The notes: generated from the letters alone by a model not told the origin. A DNA stretch of 63,942 nt from Oscillospiraceae bacterium (GCA_017465745.1 JAFTVM010000085.1:1-63942), one strand, 5' to 3'; numbered from the stretch's first letter, positions 35,279-45,791 are shown. Program-made: numbers and translations.

Positions 35279-35829
35279 TTGCAGCCCCCTTTCCGCTGGG
35301 CGGCGAAGACGGCCAGGCCCACCGCTCCCGCCGCCAGCATCACGGCGATGGAGGAGATGTTCCGGCCCAGGAGGGCGCCCAGCAGCATGATTCCGGCGGT
35401 GCCTGCCGTGAGGAACCGGGAAAGGGGCGATTTTTCTCCCTTTTTCAGCATGTTCACAGCGGCCTGAAGGATCAGCAGACCCACGGCGATGCGGATGCCC
35501 CGGAAGGCGCTGGCAATGAAGCCGATCTGCAAAAACCGGTCCAGAAACCGGGAGATGAGGAAAATGATCACAAAGGACGGCAGTACCACGCCCACCGTGG
35601 CCGCGGTGGCACCGGGCAGTCCCGCCCGGGCCAGGCCCACGAAGGTGGCACAGTTGATGGCGATGGGGCCGGGCGTAGACTCAGCCACCACGGTGATGTC
35701 CATCATTTCCTCGTGGGTGATCCACTTCTTCTGCTCTACACACAGGTGCTGGATCATCGGGATCATGGCGTAGCCGCCGCCGAAGGTAAACAGGCCGATC
35801 TTCAGAAAGGTCACAAAGAGTTCAGTCAT
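35275..35829 (-). CDS. chrA: Chromate-transporter family half-protein (CHR), N-terminal partner
   Basis: 184 residues from ATG 35829, with GGGAGG 8 bases upstream; the frame is open further but without a site. LFTFGGGYAMIPMI and AESTPGPIAINCATFVG mark the CHR domain. It starts the two-gene operon and should form a heterodimer with the following gene. Confidence 0.88.
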   Translation of the reverse strand: MTELFVTFLKIGLFTFGGGYAMIPMIQHLCVEQKKWITHEEMMDITVVAESTPGPIAINCATFVGLARAGLPGATAATVGVVLPSFVIIFLISRFLDRFLQIGFIASAFRGIRIAVGLLILQAAVNMLKKGEKSPLSRFLTAGTAGIMLLGALLGRNISSIAVMLAAGAVGLAVFAAQRKGGCK

Positions 35830-35865
35830 AGGGCGCCTCCCTGGAATGGTTTTTTGTACGCTGCT

Positions 35866-35895
35866 ATTATACACAGCGGCCCGGCTGCCCGTCAA
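35866..35895 (-). promoter_or_regulatory. Promoter of the chromate-type transporter pair
   Basis: Minus strand TTGACG, 18-base spacer, TATAAT. Confidence 0.65.
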
Positions 35896-36006
35896 GACCG
35901 GCGGGTAATAACCGCTGGGGGTATGGGGGATACTGGTTGCCCCCGTATTCGGATCTCACCTGTATATGGGATTACAATGGATCCCCTTTCTTTTTCCCGG
36001 CGGATG

Positions 36007-36035
36007 TTGCGGGAAAGGGGCATCCGTGGTAGAAT
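36007..36035 (+). promoter_or_regulatory. Promoter of the large helicase gene
   Basis: TTGCGG, 17-base spacer, TAGAAT, giving a short leader of about 30 bases to the ATG at 36073. Confidence 0.5.
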
Positions 36036-36072
36036 GACCATATATCATCTTTTCACGTCTGGGGGGAAGACC

Positions 36073-39000
36073 ATGACACCTGAATCTGAAAACGCAGCTG
36101 CATCCGCCCCTGTGAAGCTGGAGTACAATGTGCTGCCGGTGATCAATTACGCCCTGCAGCATAACGGGATCCCGGCAGTCCGTTCTGTGACCCTCACCAA
36201 CACCACGGCTGTGGATCTGGAGGATCTGGAGCTGACCATTTCTGCCGTGCCGGAATTCGTCCTGGAATTTACCAGCCATATCGACTGCCTGCCCGCCGGC
36301 CGGGCTATGACGCTTACAGGACCCGCCCTGCTGCTCAGCGGCGAATTCCTGGCAGGATTGACGGAGAAGGTCACGGGCCTGCTCCGCTTTGAAGTCCGCC
36401 GGGGGAAAGCTGTGCTGGCGTGTGCCCATGCGGAAACCACCGTGCTGGCCTATGACCAGTGGCACGGTCTGGGATTCTACCCGGAGCTGCTGGCGGCCTT
36501 CGTCACGCCCAATCACCCGGCGCTGCCGCCCATCATCCGCCGGGCGGCGGAATTTCTGGGACAGTGGACGGGGGATCCATCCATGGATGCCTACCAGTCC
36601 CGGAATCCCAACCGGGTGGTCAGCCAGGCGGCGGCCATTTTCTCCGCATTGCAGGAGCAGGCCATCGCCTACGCTGTGCCCCCTGCCAGCTTCGGGCAGA
36701 CGGGCCAGCGGGTGCGGCTGTGCGACGCGGTGCTTCAGCAGAAGCTGGGCACCTGCCTGGATCTGACGCTGCTGTATGCCGCCTGCCTGGAAGCAGTGGG
36801 CCTGCACCCGCTGCTGATCACCACCGAGGGGCATATTTTCGCCGGCGTCTGGCTGGAGGAGCGGATGTTTCCCGAGTGCGTCCAGGATGACGCTGCCCTC
36901 ATCACCAAGCGTCTGGCCTCCGGTGTCCACGAAATCGCCGTGGCGGAGACCACCTGCATGACCGCCGGCAAGGATGCCGCCTTTGACGACGCCCGGGCCA
37001 TTGGCGAGCGCAGCCTCGCTACCCGGGGCGTGGAATACATCATCGACGTCCGCAGGGCACGGCTCAGCGGCATTTCGCCCCTGCCCCAGCGGGTGGCGTC
37101 CGCCGGGGGCTGGCAGATCGCGGCGGAAGTGAAGGCCGGGGCACAGACACTGGCCGCGCCCCGGGATCTGCGGGAGACCATCCGGATCGATCCCGACACC
37201 CCGGACGACAATATTCCCAAGAAAGTACAGTGGGAGCGCAAGCTCCTGGATCTGGGGATGCGCAATACCCTCATCAACCTGCGGCTCACCCGCACCCAGC
37301 TGCCGATCCTGACGGATTCCCTGGACCAGCTGGAGAACGCCCTGGCGGTTGGCGGTGACTTCACCATCCGGCCCCGGCCGGCGGACTGGCAGGCGGGAGA
37401 GGTCACTTTTGAAAACCTGCGGGAGCTGGGCGCCGCCCCGGTGATCCGGGCGGAATTTGAAAACAAGCGCCTGCGTACCGTGCTGACGGAGGCGGAGCTG
37501 AGCAAGACCCTCAAGGATCTCTACCGCACCGCCCGGACGGCCCTGGAAGAAAACGGCGCCAACACGCTGTATCTTGCCATGGGTCTGCTGCGCTGGTACG
37601 AGAGTACCCGCAGCACCAAACCCCGCTACGCCCCCATCATCCTGCTGCCCATTGAGATCATCCGCCGCTCCGCCGCCCAGGGCTATGTGATCCGGCTCCG
37701 CGACGACGATCCCCAGATGAATATCACCCTGCTGGAAAAGCTGAAGCAGGACTTCGGCATTCAGGTATCCGGCCTGGATCCGCTGCCTCTGGATGACCAC
37801 GGCGTGGATATCCGCCGGGTGCTGACCATTATGCGCAAGGCCGTTATGGATCAGCCCCGCTGGGATGTGCTGGAGACCGCGGGTATCGGTATTTTCTCCT
37901 TCTCCCAGTTTGTCATGTGGAATGACATCCGCAGCCGCACCGACGATCTGCTGCACAATAAAATTGTCCGCAGCCTGATGGAGGGGAAGCTCGCCTGGGA
38001 CGCCAGACCCCTTCAAATGGGGCAGCGGGTGGAAGAGGACGGCGTGCTGCTGCCCATGAGCGCCGACGCCTCCCAGCTTTACGCCATCCAGACCGCCTGC
38101 GCCGGGGAGAGCTTCGTCCTCCACGGCCCGCCGGGCACCGGCAAATCCCAGACCATCACATCCCTGATCGCAAACGCCCTGGCCCAGGGCAAGCGGGTGC
38201 TGTTTGTGGCCGAGAAGATGGCCGCCCTGGAGGTGGTGCAGAAGCGGCTGGACAGCATCGGCATCGGCCCCTTCTGCCTGGAGCTGCACTCCAACAAGTC
38301 CAAGAAGAAGGCGGTGCTGGAGCAGCTGCGGCAGGCCAGCGAGGTGACGAAAACCGTCTCTGCGCAGGATTATGCTGCCCGGGCAGACCGGATCGCCCAG
38401 GCCCGGGCCGGGCTGGATGTGTACGCCCGCCAGCTCCACCAGCCCCTGAACTGCGGCGGCGACCTGTACGCCCTGATCAACGAATACGAAACCTGCAAGC
38501 ACGCGCCTGAGCTCGTGCCGTTTTCCCGGGAATTCATCCGCAGTCTGGACGCCGCCGCCATCGAGAACCATCAGCTTGCCGTGGAGCGGCTTGCGGCCGC
38601 CGGACGGGAAGCGGGCCATCCCAGGGGCCATCCCCTGGCTGATGTGGGCTGCACCCGGTATACCCAGAGCCTGCGCAACGGCCTGCCCGATGCGGTGGCC
38701 CGCTGCCGCACGGAACTGAAAAGGGTACAGGCATGGACCGATGTTCTGATCCCCGCCCTGCGGGAGCAGCCCATCACCTGTGCAGAGGATGTGCAGCGGC
38801 TGGCGAGGACTGCGGATGCCCTGTCCGTCTGGTACGCCATGCCCCCGGCCTGGGCAAAGGCTCCGTCTCCCCAGTTCTATTTCGGGGAAGCAGGCCGCAT
38901 GGCGGCTCACTATGAAAAAGCGGCTGCTCTGGAAGCGGGGCTGCTGGAAATCTTCCGCCCCGAATTCCTGGACCAGGATGGTCAGGCGCTGTGGGATGAA

Positions 39001-41853
39001 TACAATGCCCTCTCTGAAAAATGGTTCCTGCCGAAGCTGCTGGGTATGAACAAGCTGGCAGGCAGGGTCAATGCCTTTGCAAAAATGCCCGTTGACACAA
39101 ACGCCCTGGCGGATCACCTGGCCGCCCTGCGCAGCTATCAGGCACAGACAGCTGCCGGCGATCAGCTCCGGAGTCAATACGGCCGGGATCTGGGGCATTT
39201 CTACGACGGTAAAAACACTGAATGGGCATCCATCGCCCGGCTGGCAGAACAGGCCGGAGCCAGTGCCCGTACCCTCTGGGAAATCTACGGTACCGATGAA
39301 TTCCTCCACACCCACGGCGGCGATCCCGTGATCCGGGAAGCGGTGGCGGGATTGTCGGCGGACTTTGCCGCCTTTACGCAGGCAAAGCAGAATTTCGACC
39401 AGCTTCTGACCATTCGGCAGCGGACCGAAGAAAACTGGCTGTCCGGCCAGATTGCACTCTGCGACGCCGTCGAAGCCAACGCCGACGGCCTGAAGGAGTG
39501 GATCAGCTACGTATCCACCGCCCGGGAACTGGAAGAGATGGGCCTTGCCAATGTGGTGGCAGGCTACGAATCCGGCATCTGCGCCGATGATCCGCTCACC
39601 GCCTGGCGCAAGGCGCTGCTGCAGGGACTGATCTGCGATGCCATCGACGATTCCACCGCCCTGAATGCCTTTTCCGGCCCGGTGTTCAACAGGAAGATCG
39701 AGCAGTACAGGCGGATGGATCGGGAATGGACGGAACTGTCCCGGCAGGAGATCTACTGCCGCCTGGCGGCGAAGGTGCCCGATTTTACCCGGGAAGCTGC
39801 CCAGAGCTCGGAGCTGGGCATTCTCCAGCGCTGTATCCGCAGCGGCGGCTGGGGCGTCAGCATCCGCCGGCTCTTCGATCAGATCCCCAATCTGCTGCCC
39901 CGGCTCTGTCCCTGTATGCTCATGAGCCCCATTTCCGCGGCCCAGTATCTGGACCCCGGCCGGGAGCCCTTCGATATCGTGGTCTTCGACGAAGCTTCCC
40001 AGCTGCCCACCTGCAAAGCCGTGGGCGTTCTGGCCCGGGGCAGGGACGCGGTGATCGTGGGCGATCCCAAGCAGATGCCCCCAACTTCCTTCTTTGCCGC
40101 CAACACCGTGGACGAGGATAATCTGGATATTGAGGATCTGGAGAGCATTCTCGACGACTGCCTTGCCCTGAATATGCCCCAGTCCCATCTGCTGTGGCAC
40201 TACCGCAGCCGACACGAGAGCCTGATCGCCTTCAGCAACACCCGCTTTTACCAGGGCAGGCTCTACACCTTCCCCTCCGTCAACGACCGGGAATCCAGGG
40301 TGCGGCTGGCCCCCGTGGAAGGCGTTTTCGAGCGGGGCAGGGGCCGCCGCAACATGGCGGAAGCCAAGGCCGTGGTGGCGGAGCTGCAGCGCCGCTGCGC
40401 TGATCCTGCCCTGTCCAAGCAGAGCGTGGGCGTGGTGACCTTCAACATCCAGCAGCAGCACCTCATCGACGATCTGCTCAGCGATGCCTGCGCCGCCGAT
40501 CCGGCGCTGGAAAAATGGGCGTTTGGTTCCCCGGAGCCTGTCTTTATCAAGAATCTGGAAAATGTCCAGGGCGACGAGCGGGATGTGGTCCTCTTCTCCA
40601 TCGGCTACGGCCCTGATGAGAACGGGAAGGTGTCCATGAATTTTGGTCCCCTGAACCGGGAGGGCGGCTGGCGGCGGCTGAACGTGGCCGTATCCCGGGC
40701 CCGGTGCGAGATGGTGGTGTTCTCCACCCTTCGGCCGGACCAGATCGACCTGAACCGCACCAAGGCCGAGGGCGTGGCGGCCCTCCGGGGCTTCCTGGAA
40801 TACGCCCAGGGCCGGGAGATGGCCATGGACGCAGCCGGAGGTTATCGTCCCGGCAAAGCCGGCATAGCCGCAGCCATTGCCTCCGCATTGAAAGAACAGG
40901 GCTTCGATTCTGATCTGAATGTGGGACGCTCCGCCTACCGCATCGACATCGGCGTGGCGGACCCTGACAAGCCTGACCGCTACATCCTGGGCATCATGCT
41001 CGATGGTGACAGCTATGGCGGCGCCAGAACCACCCGTGACCGGGAGATCGGCCAGATCGGTGTCCTGAAGGGGCTGGGCTGGAACATCCTGCGGGTCTGG
41101 TCCATGGACTGGTGGGATAACAGCGCCAAGGAGCTGAAGCGGATCACCGCCCGGCTGGAGGAGCTGCGCAGGGGGATCCATGAAACGGTGGAAACGCCTC
41201 CGCAAATGCCCCGCACGCTGGCCGCCAATGTGCCGGTGCAGAAAAAGTTTACCCTCCCTGTCTATCAGGCGGCCGTACTGGCCGGGGACAGCCTCTGCGC
41301 CGAGGAATTCACGGATTCCAGGTACGTGGCCATGCTGAAAAAGAAGATCCGCGCGGTCATTGATGCAGAAGCTCCCGTCAGCGCCGGGCTGCTGACCCGC
41401 CGGGTGGTCCAGAGCTGTGGTATTACCCGCGCCGGCAGCCGCATCCAGGCCCACATGAATGCCATCCTGGGGAAGATGAATCTTCCCGTTACACCACAGG
41501 GGGATGCCCTGTTCTACTGGCGCAGCGACCAGGATCCGGACAGCTACGCGATCTTCCGCACCGCCGGGGAGGGCGAGAGCCGCCGGGATATCCGGGATGT
41601 CAGCCGCCAGGAGGCAGCCAATGCCGTCTGTGCGGTGCTTCACGAGCAGGTGGGCATGGGAATGGAGGACCTGCTGCGGGAGACCGGACGGAAGCTGGGC
41701 TACACCCGCCTGGGCGGCAATGTCCAGTCGGCCCTGGAAGCGGGCGTTGCCCACGCCCTGGCCCGGGGATTCATCGCCTGGGACAGCGATACCTGTGTGC
41801 TGACCCCCGCCGGTACCCAACGGGCGGAGGAGACAATTGCCCAATCCGAATAA
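36073..41853 (+). CDS. Giant DUF4011-type helicase with restriction-endonuclease-like and DUF3320 domains
   Basis: 1926 residues from ATG 36073, preceded by GGGGGGAAG. Order: N-terminal transglutaminase-like/DUF4011 region (to about 620); superfamily 1 helicase with Walker A GPPGTGKSQT near 687 and DEASQLPT near 1306; helicase C-half with QGDERDVVLFS and RRLNVAVSRAR; a restriction-endonuclease-like domain of the MTES_1575 type near 1610-1690 (RIDIGVADPD, GLGWNILRVWS); and a DUF3320-like end near 1750-1810. The nuclease core reads GIMLDGDSY where I expect an acidic residue before the Asp. It may act in nucleic-acid defence or repair. It stands alone with its own promoter and terminator. Confidence 0.85.
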   Translation: MTPESENAAASAPVKLEYNVLPVINYALQHNGIPAVRSVTLTNTTAVDLEDLELTISAVPEFVLEFTSHIDCLPAGRAMTLTGPALLLSGEFLAGLTEKVTGLLRFEVRRGKAVLACAHAETTVLAYDQWHGLGFYPELLAAFVTPNHPALPPIIRRAAEFLGQWTGDPSMDAYQSRNPNRVVSQAAAIFSALQEQAIAYAVPPASFGQTGQRVRLCDAVLQQKLGTCLDLTLLYAACLEAVGLHPLLITTEGHIFAGVWLEERMFPECVQDDAALITKRLASGVHEIAVAETTCMTAGKDAAFDDARAIGERSLATRGVEYIIDVRRARLSGISPLPQRVASAGGWQIAAEVKAGAQTLAAPRDLRETIRIDPDTPDDNIPKKVQWERKLLDLGMRNTLINLRLTRTQLPILTDSLDQLENALAVGGDFTIRPRPADWQAGEVTFENLRELGAAPVIRAEFENKRLRTVLTEAELSKTLKDLYRTARTALEENGANTLYLAMGLLRWYESTRSTKPRYAPIILLPIEIIRRSAAQGYVIRLRDDDPQMNITLLEKLKQDFGIQVSGLDPLPLDDHGVDIRRVLTIMRKAVMDQPRWDVLETAGIGIFSFSQFVMWNDIRSRTDDLLHNKIVRSLMEGKLAWDARPLQMGQRVEEDGVLLPMSADASQLYAIQTACAGESFVLHGPPGTGKSQTITSLIANALAQGKRVLFVAEKMAALEVVQKRLDSIGIGPFCLELHSNKSKKKAVLEQLRQASEVTKTVSAQDYAARADRIAQARAGLDVYARQLHQPLNCGGDLYALINEYETCKHAPELVPFSREFIRSLDAAAIENHQLAVERLAAAGREAGHPRGHPLADVGCTRYTQSLRNGLPDAVARCRTELKRVQAWTDVLIPALREQPITCAEDVQRLARTADALSVWYAMPPAWAKAPSPQFYFGEAGRMAAHYEKAAALEAGLLEIFRPEFLDQDGQALWDEYNALSEKWFLPKLLGMNKLAGRVNAFAKMPVDTNALADHLAALRSYQAQTAAGDQLRSQYGRDLGHFYDGKNTEWASIARLAEQAGASARTLWEIYGTDEFLHTHGGDPVIREAVAGLSADFAAFTQAKQNFDQLLTIRQRTEENWLSGQIALCDAVEANADGLKEWISYVSTARELEEMGLANVVAGYESGICADDPLTAWRKALLQGLICDAIDDSTALNAFSGPVFNRKIEQYRRMDREWTELSRQEIYCRLAAKVPDFTREAAQSSELGILQRCIRSGGWGVSIRRLFDQIPNLLPRLCPCMLMSPISAAQYLDPGREPFDIVVFDEASQLPTCKAVGVLARGRDAVIVGDPKQMPPTSFFAANTVDEDNLDIEDLESILDDCLALNMPQSHLLWHYRSRHESLIAFSNTRFYQGRLYTFPSVNDRESRVRLAPVEGVFERGRGRRNMAEAKAVVAELQRRCADPALSKQSVGVVTFNIQQQHLIDDLLSDACAADPALEKWAFGSPEPVFIKNLENVQGDERDVVLFSIGYGPDENGKVSMNFGPLNREGGWRRLNVAVSRARCEMVVFSTLRPDQIDLNRTKAEGVAALRGFLEYAQGREMAMDAAGGYRPGKAGIAAAIASALKEQGFDSDLNVGRSAYRIDIGVADPDKPDRYILGIMLDGDSYGGARTTRDREIGQIGVLKGLGWNILRVWSMDWWDNSAKELKRITARLEELRRGIHETVETPPQMPRTLAANVPVQKKFTLPVYQAAVLAGDSLCAEEFTDSRYVAMLKKKIRAVIDAEAPVSAGLLTRRVVQSCGITRAGSRIQAHMNAILGKMNLPVTPQGDALFYWRSDQDPDSYAIFRTAGEGESRRDIRDVSRQEAANAVCAVLHEQVGMGMEDLLRETGRKLGYTRLGGNVQSALEAGVAHALARGFIAWDSDTCVLTPAGTQRAEETIAQSE

Positions 41854-41857
41854 AATG

Positions 41858-41888
41858 AACCGGCACAGCCATTGGCTGTGCCGGTTTT
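41858..41888. terminator. Bidirectional terminator between the helicase and sbcC
   Basis: A 13-bp perfect stem with a 3-base loop and T-rich flanks on both strands, between two converging genes. Confidence 0.8.
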
Positions 41889-41895
41889 GCTGTAT

Positions 41896-44658
41896 TCATA
41901 CCCGGATCTCGGCCTTGCTGCCGCCGGATTTTTCCTTGGTGACCACGATCTGGCGGTCGATTTTTTCCTTCAGCTCCGCCACGTGGGAAATGATGCCCAC
42001 CAGCCGGTTGCCCTCCGTCAGGCCCGCCAGGGTGCGGTAGGCCTGGTCCAGGGATTCGGGGTCCAGGGAGCCGAAGCCCTCGTCAACGAACATGGTGTCC
42101 AGCCGGATGCCGGTGGACATCTGCACCTCGTCGGACAGGCCCAGAGCCAGGGCCAGGGAGGCCTTGAAGGACTCGCCGCCGGAAAGGGTGCGGACGCTGC
42201 GCTCGGTGCCGTTGTAGTGGTCGATGACATCCAGCTCCAGTCCGCTCTGGCTCTGGTTGTTCTGGGCCACCAGCCGCCGTTTCAGATCGTACTGGCCGCC
42301 AGTCATCTTCATCAGCCGCACATTGGCCCGGGCCACGATCCGGTCGAAATAGGTGGTCTGGATGTAGGTTTCCAGCATGATCTTCTCCTTGCCGCTGATC
42401 TGGCCGCCCGCGGTGGCGGAGAGGGCACGCATCCAGGTCAGGCGCTCTTCCAGCTGCGTCAGTTCCTGGGCCTTGGCCAGGATGCTGCGGTGGGCCGTCT
42501 CATTGGCGGTGCGGCGGGCGTGGACAGCTTTCAGCTTGTCCAGAATGGAGGCCTTCTCCTGCTGCAGCTGGGTCTGCCGGAGGGTTTGGACGTCGGCGTC
42601 GATGGCGGGGGCATCCGCCAGGGACTGGCGCAGCTGCGCGACCTGTCCTTCCAGGGCGCTGACTTCCTTTTCACAGGCGGAGAAATCCTTTTCCGCCTGT
42701 TTCAGGGCCTGATCCAGGGCAGCGGCTTCCCGGTCCAGCCGGCGCTTTTCCGTTTCCGCAGCAGCCTTGCTGCCGAAGGCAAGCTTGGCGGCCTGGGCTT
42801 CGATCTGCCTGCCCAGTTCCTCTGCGGAGGCCGCGAACCGGGCGATGCCGGCTGCGGCGTCGGTGCGGGAGGCTCCGGCGGCAGTCAGCGCCTGTTCCTT
42901 GAGGGGGAGCTGCTGATCCAGCGCGTCCCGCCGTTTTTCACCCTGCTCTGCCAGAGCGATCTGCTTTTGCAGCCAGGTTGCCCGGGCATCCAGCCGCACA
43001 GCCTCTTCCCCGGCTTTCGGGATGGCGTCGGCTCTGGGGAGATCCCCCAGCAGCCGCCGGATGACGCCGGTCAGGGCCTCGGCGGCGGCGGTGACGGCGC
43101 CGTTCTGGGTGCCGGCAGTCCGGCTGGCCCGCTCCATTTCCTGCTGCGCCTTGTCGGCGGCTTTCTGGGCTTTCTTCACATCGGCTTCCGTGGGGGCGCC
43201 GGGGGAGAGCCGGGCGGGGGCGGGATGGGAAGTGGCGCCGCAGACGGGGCAGGGCTTCCCTTCGGCCAGCGTACCCGCCAGGATACCCGCCTGCTCATCC
43301 AGAAACGCCCGGTTCAGGGCGGCATGGGTGTCCCGCAGGGCGTCGGCGGTCTGCTTCTTTGCCAGATAATCCGCCTGGGCGTCCTTCAGCAGCCGCTCCT
43401 GCTCAGCCAATGCTTCCCCGGCCCGGATCAGCTCCCGCAGCTGCCGGGCCCGTTCCAGGCAGTCCTGTTTTTCGTGGGTCAGCTTCTGCTTTTCCGCGCC
43501 GGCGTTTTCCAGCGTCTGCCGCTCCTGTTTCATGGCGGCGATGGCAGCCGACAGGGCATCGCAGGCGGATTTGGCGGTTTCTTCGGCGGTTTTGGCCCTG
43601 GAAAGACCTGCTTTGGCGGTTTTCAGGGATTTCTTCAGTTCATCCAGCTCGTCATAGGCGGGCAGCCCCAACTCCAGCTCCGTGATGGTCTGCCGCAGCG
43701 CTTCCCGCCGGGGCTGATTGGCCCGCTGCGCCTCCAGGGCCGCTTTCAGTTCGGCGCAGCGGACGGTCTTTGTATCCAGGCCAGCCTGGGCCTGGCGAAG
43801 ATTGTATTCCTGCTGATTCCGGGTTCTGGCGTAGTTCAGCAGGGTCACCACGGTCTGCAGCATCTGTTCACTGTCGGCCAGCTCCTTATCCAGCGCCCCG
43901 CTGGCGGAAGCGTCCTCTGCCAGCAGATTTTCCAGCAGTGTTACCACATCCTCCGTGGGCAGCTGGCCCTCCCGGGCTTTGGCCACATCCGGGGCAAGCA
44001 GGGAGTGTTCATCACAGGTGATGCCGTCGATGTACTGGCGGATGGACTGCCGGGCGGCTTCCCAGTCGCTGCGGAGGGTGGCGGTATTCTCGCTGAGCTT
44101 CTTCTGCAGCGTCACGTAGAGCCCGGTCTTGAAGATGCCCCGGAAGATCTCCTGCCGCTCCCGGGTGCCCGCCAGCAGCAGCCTCAGGAAATCGCCCTGG
44201 GCGATCATGGCCACCTGGGAAAACTGGTTCCGGTCCAGGCCGATGATGTCCAGCAGGGCGGCGTTGACGTCCCTGCGCTTGGTGATGGGGGTGCCGTCGG
44301 GCAGGGTCAGCAGGGCATCGGCCTTCTGGGTGGTGAGGCCCGCGCCGCTTTTCTTGGCCCGGTCATACTCGGGATTGCGTTTGATGGTGTATTCCTTTCC
44401 GTCGTAACGGAAGGTCAGCTCCACCTCCGTGGGGGTGGCGGGGTCGGCATATTTGGAGCGGAGCATCCCGGGTTCCCGGCTGCTGCCGCTGGCTTCGCCG
44501 TAGAGGGCGAAGGAGATGGCGTCGAAAATGGTGGTCTTGCCTGCGCCGGTGTCGCCGGTGATCAGGTACAGGCCGCTCTCGCCCAGCTTATCAAAGTCGA
44601 AGGTCACCCGGCCTGCGTAGGGGCCAAAGGCGGAAATGGTCAGTTTCAGGGGTCTCAT
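41896..44658 (-). CDS. sbcC: Exonuclease SbcCD subunit C
   Basis: 920 residues. Rad50/SbcC-type ABC ATPase: Walker A GDTGAGKTT near residue 37, QGDF Q-loop near 155, two long coiled-coil arms, a zinc-hook CPVC near 470, then signature LSGGE and Walker B MFVDEGFGSLD near the C-terminus. With SbcD it opens and cleaves DNA hairpins and processes blocked ends. Start overlaps the sbcD stop by four bases. Confidence 0.96.
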   Translation of the reverse strand: MRPLKLTISAFGPYAGRVTFDFDKLGESGLYLITGDTGAGKTTIFDAISFALYGEASGSSREPGMLRSKYADPATPTEVELTFRYDGKEYTIKRNPEYDRAKKSGAGLTTQKADALLTLPDGTPITKRRDVNAALLDIIGLDRNQFSQVAMIAQGDFLRLLLAGTRERQEIFRGIFKTGLYVTLQKKLSENTATLRSDWEAARQSIRQYIDGITCDEHSLLAPDVAKAREGQLPTEDVVTLLENLLAEDASASGALDKELADSEQMLQTVVTLLNYARTRNQQEYNLRQAQAGLDTKTVRCAELKAALEAQRANQPRREALRQTITELELGLPAYDELDELKKSLKTAKAGLSRAKTAEETAKSACDALSAAIAAMKQERQTLENAGAEKQKLTHEKQDCLERARQLRELIRAGEALAEQERLLKDAQADYLAKKQTADALRDTHAALNRAFLDEQAGILAGTLAEGKPCPVCGATSHPAPARLSPGAPTEADVKKAQKAADKAQQEMERASRTAGTQNGAVTAAAEALTGVIRRLLGDLPRADAIPKAGEEAVRLDARATWLQKQIALAEQGEKRRDALDQQLPLKEQALTAAGASRTDAAAGIARFAASAEELGRQIEAQAAKLAFGSKAAAETEKRRLDREAAALDQALKQAEKDFSACEKEVSALEGQVAQLRQSLADAPAIDADVQTLRQTQLQQEKASILDKLKAVHARRTANETAHRSILAKAQELTQLEERLTWMRALSATAGGQISGKEKIMLETYIQTTYFDRIVARANVRLMKMTGGQYDLKRRLVAQNNQSQSGLELDVIDHYNGTERSVRTLSGGESFKASLALALGLSDEVQMSTGIRLDTMFVDEGFGSLDPESLDQAYRTLAGLTEGNRLVGIISHVAELKEKIDRQIVVTKEKSGGSKAEIRV

Positions 44659-45791
44659 AGGGCATCCTCCCAGATGGATTCGATCAGATCCTGGATATAG
44701 GCTTCCTGAACGCTGCTCATGGGCTGGTTGTTCTGCAGCTCGTACAGCTCCCGGAACAGGTCCAGGGGAGACTTGCGCTGGATATCCTCCACGCTGCCGA
44801 TGGCCTGGCTGCTGCGGGTGCGGGCGTTGTCATAGCTCAGCTTCATGATGTTGGGGTAGATGCAGCGCAGGCGGCCCATGGCTTCGGGGACGTCCTCTTC
44901 GTCGGTGAGGGTGATGTGGAGGTAGTCCTCCAGGCTGGTGCCTTCGTAACTGCGTTTGTCGGTGAGCGCGCCATAGGTGCCCCGGATGCGGCGCATGTCC
45001 CGCCGGGGCGTCAGGGCGGCGGTACGGACCGTCAGGCTGCCCTTCTCCTCCAGTTCCACCACGGTGACGCTCTTGCAGTGATCGGCTTCGGAGAAGGAGT
45101 ATTTCAGCGGCGTGCCGCAGTAGCGAATGCGCGGGCTTCCGATATTCTGGGGGCCGTGGATATGGCCCAGGGCCACATAATCGAAGAGATCAAAGACGGA
45201 CGCATCCACATTATCCGTGCCGCCCACGGAAATATCTTCGGATTCACAGCGGCTTGCGCCGGTGACGAACTGGTGGGTCAGCAGCACATTCCGGACGCCG
45301 GGATCGATCTGCATCTGCGCCACTGCCACCCGGCAGGCGTCGGTGTAGCTTTCGATGGCCGCATCGGCATGGAAATGCCGCACGTGGGCGGGCTTGATAA
45401 AAGGCAGCAGGTAGAAATTTACGATACCGTGGTCGTCAGTGAGGGAAATGGGGGACACGGTTCCGTCATAGACCGGGGAAACGTGGATGCCGGCTCCGGT
45501 CATGAGCCGGCTGCCGAAGGCCAGGCGCTCCGGGGAATCATGGTTGCCGCTGATGATGAAGACCGTCAGCTTCCGTTTCGTCAGGCTGTAGAGGAAATCG
45601 TCCAGCAGCGTCACCGCCTCGGCGGAGGGGACGGATTTGTCGTAGACGTCTCCGGCGATCAGGACGGCCTGAGGCTGCTCTTCGTCGATGATTCGGATGA
45701 TCTGCTCCAGGATATATGCCTGATCGTCGATCATGGAGACTTCGTTGACCCGCTTGCCGATGTGCAGGTCGGATAAATGGATCAGCTTCAT
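44655..45791 (-). CDS. sbcD: Exonuclease SbcCD subunit D
   Basis: 378 residues from ATG 45791 (GGGAGG upstream; the upstream in-frame start overlaps the promoter). Mre11-type metallophosphatase motifs are complete: SDLHIG, AGDVYDK, SGNHDSPERL, LTHQF and ALGHIHGPQ. It is the nuclease subunit partnering SbcC. Confidence 0.96.
   Translation of the reverse strand: MKLIHLSDLHIGKRVNEVSMIDDQAYILEQIIRIIDEEQPQAVLIAGDVYDKSVPSAEAVTLLDDFLYSLTKRKLTVFIISGNHDSPERLAFGSRLMTGAGIHVSPVYDGTVSPISLTDDHGIVNFYLLPFIKPAHVRHFHADAAIESYTDACRVAVAQMQIDPGVRNVLLTHQFVTGASRCESEDISVGGTDNVDASVFDLFDYVALGHIHGPQNIGSPRIRYCGTPLKYSFSEADHCKSVTVVELEEKGSLTVRTAALTPRRDMRRIRGTYGALTDKRSYEGTSLEDYLHITLTDEEDVPEAMGRLRCIYPNIMKLSYDNARTRSSQAIGSVEDIQRKSPLDLFRELYELQNNQPMSSVQEAYIQDLIESIWEDAL

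Noticed and set aside
35956-41844. A long minus-strand frame opposite the giant helicase
   Set aside because: Composition is typical of antisense of GC-rich coding DNA; the plus frame has Walker and helicase motifs.
36073-41853. Calling a restriction-modification system around the giant helicase
   Set aside because: No methyltransferase or specificity gene adjoins it; the methyltransferase at 56255 is a small-molecule type far away.
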